Shown here: positions 1 to 3,556 of the stretch, one piece after another
Position numbering within the stretch: the stretch's first letter is position 1
How the letters are laid out: every line of letters starts with the position of its first letter
Origin: an uncultured Ruminococcus sp.
GTDB lineage: Bacteria > Bacillota > Clostridia > Oscillospirales > Acutalibacteraceae
Length of the DNA: 6,318 nucleotides
Reading direction: 5' to 3'
Assembly (NCBI GenBank): GCA_902762335.1
Contig: CACWNZ010000204.1
Span: forward strand, 1 to 6,318
Program-made: the position numbers and the translations under genes
Notes under the pieces: generated by a model
Told to the model about the DNA's origin: nothing
The model's input: the letters and a program-made list of their open reading frames with translations, nothing else
Databases searched by the model: none

Positions 1-539
1 GAAACGAACGTACCCTTATATATCCACCTCGGGAAATGTATGCACAGGAACATGACCGCATTTATCAGCAGGGCGATGACCTGCGCTTTTCTGCTTTCAT
101 TGCCTGCAAGGCTCGCGTTGAGAAAAAAGCCCCTGAACACCGCCTCCTCGCTTATACCCACAAACAGAAAAACAATAAACGCAGAAACGTCATAGTCCGG
201 GCTTATCTCAAAGCCGTGCTTTCTTATCACTGAGCCGCCTATAACTACCGCCGCAAGCGCGACCGCTATCAGCGTATATTTCACGCAGTCCTTACGGAAC
301 GAGAACAGCTCCCTTATGCCGATATGCAGCTCCGATGAGAAGCGCTTTATAAGCAGGACCGCGGGCAGAGTCCATACGAGATTTTTTATAAGACCGTCCT
401 CTGTCAGCGCAAACAGCCACTGCTCTTTTATGCCCGCCTCCATTATCGGATAAAGGAATATATGCACCAGCGACCACATTGAATATATCCACACCGCAAA
501 CAAAATAAAAGCCGCCGTGAGCTTTTTATTTTTCAGCAT
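1..539 (-). CDS. CPBP-family intramembrane metalloprotease (Rce1/Abi-like), C-terminus cut by window edge
   Basis: The minus strand is open from an ATG at 539 to the window edge, giving 179 residues with no stop. My translation shows the CPBP signature: SEEAVFRGFF (about 130-139) supplies the EExxxR motif with E131, E132 and R136, and FLCIH (164-168) supplies the second FxxxH motif. Hydrophobic stretches suitable as membrane segments lie near 7-30, 47-65, 86-104, 119-138 and 155-170. In this family the Glu and His residues form the active site inside the membrane. Bacterial members process peptides or have unknown substrates, and some give bacteriocin self-immunity. The last conserved motifs would lie beyond the window. 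The start is 3 bases after the nadD stop, and its Shine-Dalgarno sequence (AGGAAGG) lies in the last nadD codons, so co-translation with nadD is likely. The substrate cannot be told. The family call is firm, the role is open. Confidence 0.85.
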   Translation of the reverse strand, partial: MLKNKKLTAAFILFAVWIYSMWSLVHIFLYPIMEAGIKEQWLFALTEDGLIKNLVWTLPAVLLIKRFSSELHIGIRELFSFRKDCVKYTLIAVALAAVVIGGSVIRKHGFEISPDYDVSAFIVFLFVGISEEAVFRGFFLNASLAGNESRKAQVIALLINAVMFLCIHFPRWIYKGTFV

Positions 540-542
540 AAG

Positions 543-1169
543 TCACCCTTCCTCATATTCCGGGACCGTCTTTGGCAGATACAATCCCTTTTCCCTGATA
601 TATCTTGCTACGCCCGCAGGCACAAGACCCGAGATATCCCCGCCGTTTTTCACGAGCTCGCGTATCTGAGTTGATGAAACATTTGCAACTCTTACGTCAA
701 GTATCCTCGTTCCTGCGCCCATAGACTCAAGCAGCAGAGAATGCTCTTTTAATATGCGTATATCGTCGTCGTTTCTCGGCAGGGCGCATATAGTCGCAAG
801 TCTGAATATCTCGGCGGGATCCTTCCACGTTTCTATCGTGAGAAAAGCGTCTGCGCCCGTTATGAGATAAAGCTCCGAGCCGGGATAGTATAACGAAAGC
901 TCCCTGAGAGTATCGACGGTATAGCTTGCGCCGTCCCGGATAAGCTCTATCTCGCACACCTCGGTATTGTCATAGCCCTCAAAGGCTATTCTGCACATAT
1001 TTGCCCTGTGGCGGGGATCCGTAGCCCCTGCCCTTAGCTTGAACGGCGACACCCGCGCAGGAACGACGAGCACCTTATCTATGGAGAGCAGACTTACAAA
1101 CGCCTGCGAAAGCTCAACGTGACCGTTATGTATCGGGTCGAAGCTGCCTCCGAATACCGCTATTTTCAT
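543..1169 (-). CDS. nadD: Nicotinate-nucleotide adenylyltransferase NadD
   Basis: NadD transfers AMP from ATP to nicotinate mononucleotide to make deamido-NAD, a cytoplasmic step shared by de novo and salvage NAD synthesis. The 208-residue protein opens with MKIAVFGGSFDPIHNGH, the nucleotidyltransferase GGSFDPxHxGH motif with the catalytic HxGH histidines at 14 and 17. It carries SSTQIR (165-170), the SSTxIR phosphate-binding motif near the C-terminus, plus the SYTVDTL and ITGADAF segments typical of NadD. Length matches the family (about 190-215). I chose the ATG at 1169 because family homology starts there and a strong GGGAGGGAG lies six bases upstream. The same frame stays open to an ATG at 1244, which would add 25 residues unlike any NadD N-terminus. 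The gene follows yhbY by 71 bases and precedes the CPBP protease gene by 3. Confidence 0.96.
   Translation of the reverse strand: MKIAVFGGSFDPIHNGHVELSQAFVSLLSIDKVLVVPARVSPFKLRAGATDPRHRANMCRIAFEGYDNTEVCEIELIRDGASYTVDTLRELSLYYPGSELYLITGADAFLTIETWKDPAEIFRLATICALPRNDDDIRILKEHSLLLESMGAGTRILDVRVANVSSTQIRELVKNGGDISGLVPAGVARYIREKGLYLPKTVPEYEEG
546..554 (-). promoter_or_regulatory. Ribosome binding site of the CPBP protease gene, inside the nadD 3' end
   Basis: GAGGAAGGG is read on the minus strand from 554 to 546, six bases before the ATG at 539. It is made of the last sense codons of nadD (Glu-Glu-Gly), so ribosomes ending nadD translation at 545-543 sit on the next gene's start region. This supports translational coupling and fixes the start at 539. 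Confidence 0.7.
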
Positions 1170-1175
1170 AAAAGG

Positions 1176-1184
1176 CTCCCTCCC
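1176..1184 (-). promoter_or_regulatory. Ribosome binding site that decides the nadD start
   Basis: GGGAGGGAG on the minus strand (1184 to 1176) is followed by the six-base spacer CCTTTT and the ATG at 1169. The competing ATG at 1244 is preceded only by A-runs with no Shine-Dalgarno sequence, so 1169 is the likely start. Confidence 0.8.
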
Positions 1185-1207
1185 TTGCTGTCCCTTTGTG
1201 CAAATAT

Positions 1208-1234
1208 GCGGACAGAGCATTTCTGTCTGTCCGC
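1208..1234 (-). other. Perfect 9-bp stem-loop between yhbY and nadD
   Basis: On the minus strand GCGGACAGA (1234-1226) and TCTGTCCGC (1216-1208) are perfect reverse complements around a 9-base loop. Because TCTG repeats in the arm on the plus strand, a shorter alternative 6-bp stem with a 5-base loop (1211-1216 with 1222-1227) is also possible. No U-run follows, so it does not look like an intrinsic terminator. It lies about 15 bases after an A AAA AAG heptamer in yhbY and about 38 bases before the nadD start. It may act in mRNA processing, translational control or frameshifting, and function is inferred only. Confidence 0.6.
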
Positions 1235-1240
1235 CAAGGA

Positions 1241-1549
1241 TCATTTTTTCTTTTTTTCGCGCGGAAGCCCTATCTTCGGCTCGTCGCTGTTCCTGCGGAA
1301 AAGCACGAACTTTGACCCGATGACCTGTACGACCTCGCTCCTTGTTTCAAGGGCTATCTGCTCCGCCGCCTCGCGGGAGTTTATATCGGCAGTCTCCAGC
1401 ACCTTGCCCTTGATGAGCTCTCTTGCCGTGAGAGCATCGTCCGCCTGTTTTATTATCCGATCGCTCATTCCGCCCTTGCCTATCATGAGTATGGTATCCT
1501 CGTTTGCGGCAAGAGAGCGCAGAAAAGCTCTTTGTTTACTCGTAAGCAT
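1241..1549 (-). CDS. yhbY: YhbY/CRM-domain RNA-binding protein
   Basis: This 102-residue protein is a single CRM (YhbY) domain, an RNA-binding fold found on pre-50S ribosomal particles in bacteria and in plant organelle splicing factors. Visible family marks are the N-terminal LTSKQRAFLRSLA, the GKGG loop (24-27, the GxxG RNA-contact motif), the central TARELIKGKVLE segment and VVQVIGSKFVLFRR (73-86). Length is normal for the family (about 95-105). The ATG at 1549 has AGGA seven bases upstream. It begins 32 bases after rdgB. The C-terminus runs into REKKKK, encoded by a seven-A, G, six-A stretch immediately before the TGA. That stretch holds a phased A AAA AAG heptamer whose -1 frame leads into nadD. 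A role in ribosome assembly is by family. Confidence 0.95.
   Translation of the reverse strand: MLTSKQRAFLRSLAANEDTILMIGKGGMSDRIIKQADDALTARELIKGKVLETADINSREAAEQIALETRSEVVQVIGSKFVLFRRNSDEPKIGLPREKKKK
1250..1256 (-). other. Candidate -1 frameshift heptamer A AAA AAG at the yhbY 3' end
   Basis: Minus-strand codons read GAA AAA AAG AAA AAA TGA at the end of yhbY. The heptamer from 1256 to 1250 is therefore in the phase used by dnaX-type -1 slippage. A shift back by one base would read GAA AAA ATG and continue in the nadD frame with no stop. A weak Shine-Dalgarno-like AGGG (1271-1268) lies 11 bases upstream, and a 9-bp hairpin begins 15 bases downstream, further than in dnaX. The sequence is seen directly and its use is a hypothesis. 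A lysine-rich tail could create it by chance. Confidence 0.4.
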
Positions 1550-1581
1550 ATCTTAGTCCTTTCAGATCCGTTGTAACGTAC

Positions 1582-2181
1582 TTATCTTATATTGTATTTA
1601 TACTTGAGCAGCTTGGCAAGCTCCTTGAGCGCCCTGCCCCTGTGGCTGATAACGTCCTTCTGATTTTCGCTCAGCTCGGCAAAGGTCTTGTTTCCCTCTA
1701 CGAAGAATATAGGGTCGTAGCCGAAGCCGTTGGTACCCCTCGGGGCATAGCCGATAGTGCCGTCGCACCTTCCGTGCGCAAAAAGCTTTTCGCCGTTGGG
1801 GAAGCAGCAACAGATAACGCATTCAAAATGGGCGCTGCGATCGCTGCTGCCCGTTTTCATCATTTCCTCAAGCAGCTTGTTTATCTTCTGCGCATCGGTC
1901 GCGTTTTCGCCCGCATATCTTGCCGAGAATACCCCGGGTCTGCCGTCAAGCGCGTCTACAACAAGACCGCTGTCGTCGGCTATTGCAGGCATACCCGTTT
2001 TTTCACAGGCAGCCCTTGCCTTCAGCTCGGCGTTCTCCTCAAAGGTCGAGCCCGTCTCCTCCACCTCGTCAAGCTCCTTTCCGAGATCCTCGGCAGTTCT
2101 TGCGTATATTCCCAAGGGACTCAGTATCCTGTTGAGCTCCTCTATCTTCTTTTTGTTGTTTGAAGCTAAAACAAACAGCAT
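1582..2181 (-). CDS. rdgB: XTP/dITP (non-canonical purine NTP) pyrophosphatase, RdgB/HAM1 family
   Basis: The enzyme hydrolyses dITP, dXTP and ITP to monophosphates plus pyrophosphate, keeping deaminated purines out of DNA and RNA. The 199-residue protein has the whole family pattern: N-terminal LASNNKKKIEEL (5-16, the SNNxxK substrate loop), TFEENAELKA (46-55), AIADDSGLVVDAL (66-78, with catalytic Asp in DDSG), PGVFSARYAG (82-91), GTNGFGYDPIF (149-159) and SHRGRAL (179-185). Length is normal. The ATG at 2181 has GGAGGAGGA six bases upstream. It starts 28 bases after the ftsY stop and is followed by yhbY after 32 bases. Four cysteines at about 121, 124, 125 and 126 (CVICCC) sit in a mid-protein strand, more than I expect for this family. 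Confidence 0.96.
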   Translation of the reverse strand: MLFVLASNNKKKIEELNRILSPLGIYARTAEDLGKELDEVEETGSTFEENAELKARAACEKTGMPAIADDSGLVVDALDGRPGVFSARYAGENATDAQKINKLLEEMMKTGSSDRSAHFECVICCCFPNGEKLFAHGRCDGTIGYAPRGTNGFGYDPIFFVEGNKTFAELSENQKDVISHRGRALKELAKLLKYKYNIR

Positions 2182-2187
2182 TTATAT

Positions 2188-2196
2188 TCCTCCTCC
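2188..2196 (-). promoter_or_regulatory. Ribosome binding site of rdgB
   Basis: GGAGGAGGA on the minus strand (2196 to 2188) lies in the 28-base gap after ftsY, six bases before the rdgB ATG at 2181. It is close to the ideal anti-Shine-Dalgarno complement and confirms the start. Confidence 0.75.
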
Positions 2197-2209
2197 GGTC
2201 AGCATCGGC

Positions 2210-3322
2210 TCACTGATCCTCTCCGTTCTTCCACTGCTCAAACCATGCATCGTCGGCGCTCGTGTCAGAAGCGGGAGCGCTGCTCCAATTATACTTTTTC
2301 TTGGCCCTCGTCTGTCTTTCCTCGGCTCTCTTTTCCTTCTCTATGCGTTCCTCCTCACGGCGCTTTTCAAGCTCCTCCTCGGTAGGCGCATCGTTCTGCC
2401 CGGGCTGCTCCGCCTTCTTTGCCTCCTCCTCGGCGGCTTCTGCATCTATCTGAGCCCATATATCCGCCGTTGCGGGTCTGTATTCCTCAGGCTGCCCGGG
2501 GATCTGCTCCTCTGTCTGCTGCTCTGCCGCAAGCTCCTCCTCAAGCTCGTCCGCGCCGAACAGCGCCCTTGCAAACTGCTCCGGCTCAAATGGCTGGAGA
2601 TCGTCTATCTGCTCGCCTACGCCTATGAATTTTACGGGAACGTCAAGCTCCTCGCGTATCGCAAGAACAACGCCGCCCTTTGCGGTGCCGTCAAGCTTTG
2701 TAAGAACTATGCCCGTAATGCCCGCCGCGCTCTTGAACTCCTTTGTCTGATTGACGGCGTTCTGTCCCGTGGTGGCATCAAGAACGAGCAGTACCTCCTT
2801 GTCGGAATCGGGCAGCTCTCTGTCGATTATCCTGTTTATCTTCTCGAGCTCCGCCATAAGATTCTTCTTATTGTGAAGTCTGCCTGCGGTATCGGCGATT
2901 ATTATATCGCTGCCCCTCGCCTTTGCCGACGAAATAGCATCGAATACAACGGCGGCGGGGTCGGAGCCCTCGTTCTGCTTGATAATATCTGCGCCCGCTC
3001 TGTCAGCCCAGATCTGCAGCTGATCTATAGCCGCCGCGCGGAAGGTATCCGCCGCCGCAAGAGTTACCCTCTTGCCCTCGCTGACGAATCTTGCCGCCAT
3101 TTTACCTATGGTGGTGGTCTTGCCCACGCCGTTTACGCCTATAACGAGAATTATCGAGGGCTTGGTGGATACCTGAAGCTCCTGTCCACCCTTTAGCATC
3201 TCCGTTATTACCTCGGCAAGCAGACCGTTGATCCTTGAAGGGTCGGTAATACCCTCCTGCTTGACTCTTTTTCTCAGCTCGGCGCAGATCTTCTCCGCCG
3301 TTACTATGCCTACGTCGCCCAT
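2210..3322 (-). CDS. ftsY: FtsY (SRP receptor) main fragment: rest of N domain, G domain and charged C-terminal extension
   Basis: FtsY is the SRP receptor GTPase that docks ribosome-SRP complexes at the membrane translocon. This 370-residue frame begins inside the N domain at MGDVGIVTAEKI and carries the full SRP-type GTPase: P-loop GVNGVGKTT (62-70), DTFRAAAIDQL (92-102), DTAGR (144-148), TKLDGTAKGG (208-217) and the closing GVGE (234-237), then DDLQPFEPEQFARALFG (240-256), where FtsY normally ends. About 114 further residues follow, rich in Glu, Ala, Lys and Arg, ending with a tryptophan-containing tail (WFEQWKNGE). The missing first 45 residues lie in the preceding frame, separated by a 44-bp-period duplication. 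The ATG at 3322 overlaps the TAA of that frame (TAATG), and GAGGAG lies nine bases upstream, so reinitiation is plausible. Deleting one repeat copy restores one frame of about 415 residues. Confidence 0.9.
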   Translation of the reverse strand: MGDVGIVTAEKICAELRKRVKQEGITDPSRINGLLAEVITEMLKGGQELQVSTKPSIILVIGVNGVGKTTTIGKMAARFVSEGKRVTLAAADTFRAAAIDQLQIWADRAGADIIKQNEGSDPAAVVFDAISSAKARGSDIIIADTAGRLHNKKNLMAELEKINRIIDRELPDSDKEVLLVLDATTGQNAVNQTKEFKSAAGITGIVLTKLDGTAKGGVVLAIREELDVPVKFIGVGEQIDDLQPFEPEQFARALFGADELEEELAAEQQTEEQIPGQPEEYRPATADIWAQIDAEAAEEEAKKAEQPGQNDAPTEEELEKRREEERIEKEKRAEERQTRAKKKYNWSSAPASDTSADDAWFEQWKNGEDQ

Positions 3323-3397
3323 TACAAGAAGCTCCTCAAGTTCCTCAAAGAGCCCACGTCGCCCATTACAAGAAGCTCCTCAAGTTCCTCAAAGAGC
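3312..3397 (-). repeat. Near-tandem 42-bp direct repeat that breaks ftsY
   Basis: Positions 3312-3353 and 3356-3397 are identical over 42 bases and are separated by CC (3354-3355), a 44-base period. Since 44 is not a multiple of three, the second copy is read out of frame. Each copy encodes the same part of the FtsY N domain (FEELEELLVMGDV). The two junction bases match neither flank exactly, so this is not a perfectly clean tandem duplication: it needs a filler or a point change. The repeat could contract by slippage and restore ftsY. It could also be an assembly or consensus error, which cannot be excluded from the sequence alone. Confidence 0.95.
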
Positions 3398-3501
3398 TCC
3401 TCGTCTATTTTGGTAAACGACTTCAGCATCTGATCGATCTTTCCGAAGATTGCGTCCCTGGTCTTTCTCAGACCCTCTCTTATCCTGCTGAAAATACTCA
3501 T
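3322..3501 (-). CDS. ftsY: FtsY N-terminal fragment (membrane-targeting helix and first N-domain helices), frameshifted
   Basis: This 59-residue frame starts MSIFSRIREGLRKTRDAIFG, the amphipathic, basic membrane-targeting start typical of Gram-positive FtsY, and runs into the first N-domain helices (FEELEELLVMGDVG). After residue 50 it reads the second copy of the 42-bp repeat out of frame (SLRNLRSFL) and ends at TAA 3324-3322. I chose the ATG at 3501 because GGAGGA (3513-3508) stands six bases before it. The ATG at 3507 touches that site directly. It begins 55 bases after smc. By itself the piece has no GTPase part. It may be a broken 5' end of ftsY, or the first cistron of a split receptor, since its stop overlaps the next start. 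An intact protein would continue with IVTAEKICAEL without interruption. Confidence 0.8.
   Translation of the reverse strand: MSIFSRIREGLRKTRDAIFGKIDQMLKSFTKIDEELFEELEELLVMGDVGSLRNLRSFL
3332..3337 (-). promoter_or_regulatory. Internal Shine-Dalgarno-like sequence before the second ftsY frame
   Basis: GAGGAG on the minus strand (3337 to 3332) stands nine bases before the ATG at 3322. It consists of two Glu codons of the normal ftsY sequence, so it was not created by the duplication. Together with the TAATG overlap it could let ribosomes restart on the main FtsY fragment. Its use is inferred. Confidence 0.45.
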
Positions 3502-3507
3502 ATACAT

Positions 3508-3513
3508 TCCTCC
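3508..3513 (-). promoter_or_regulatory. Ribosome binding site that decides the ftsY start
   Basis: GGAGGA on the minus strand (3513 to 3508) is immediately followed by ATGTATATG. The first ATG (3507) has no spacer and the second (3501) has a six-base spacer, so translation should begin at 3501 with MSIFSRI. Confidence 0.75.
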
Positions 3514-3518
3514 AATAC

Positions 3519-3535
3519 ATCGGCATACAGCCGAT
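3519..3535 (-). other. Small 6-bp hairpin upstream of the ftsY ribosome binding site
   Basis: ATCGGC and GCCGAT form a perfect 6-bp stem with a 5-base loop in the smc-ftsY gap, ending five bases before GGAGGA. G-U pairs could lengthen it slightly in RNA. There is no U-run, so it is not a terminator. It may be a processing or translation-modulating hairpin, or chance. Confidence 0.35.
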
Positions 3536-3556
3536 ACGGATTTTGCAGTTCTCTGC

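Noticed and set aside
36..233. A 65-codon plus-strand frame
   Set aside because: It is opposite the conserved CPBP motifs and has no support of its own.
292..492. A 66-codon minus-strand frame
   Set aside because: It overlaps the CPBP protease gene in another frame. The frame starting at 539 carries the family motifs and the ribosome binding site.
1208..1234. Intrinsic terminator between yhbY and nadD
   Set aside because: No U-run follows the stem on the coding strand, and nadD continues closely in the same direction.
1170..1244. Longer nadD start at ATG 1244, overlapping the yhbY stop as ATGA
   Set aside because: It has no Shine-Dalgarno sequence, and the extra 25 residues are unlike NadD. 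It is kept only as part of the frameshift hypothesis.
1757..3196. A 479-codon open frame on the plus strand, opposite rdgB and ftsY
   Set aside because: It is antisense to two clear conserved genes, has low-complexity Ser/Leu-rich composition, and resembles no family. It arises from the codon bias of the genes beneath.
3505..3507. ATG at 3507 as the ftsY start
   Set aside because: It abuts the GGAGGA with no spacer. The ATG at 3501 has the proper six-base spacing.
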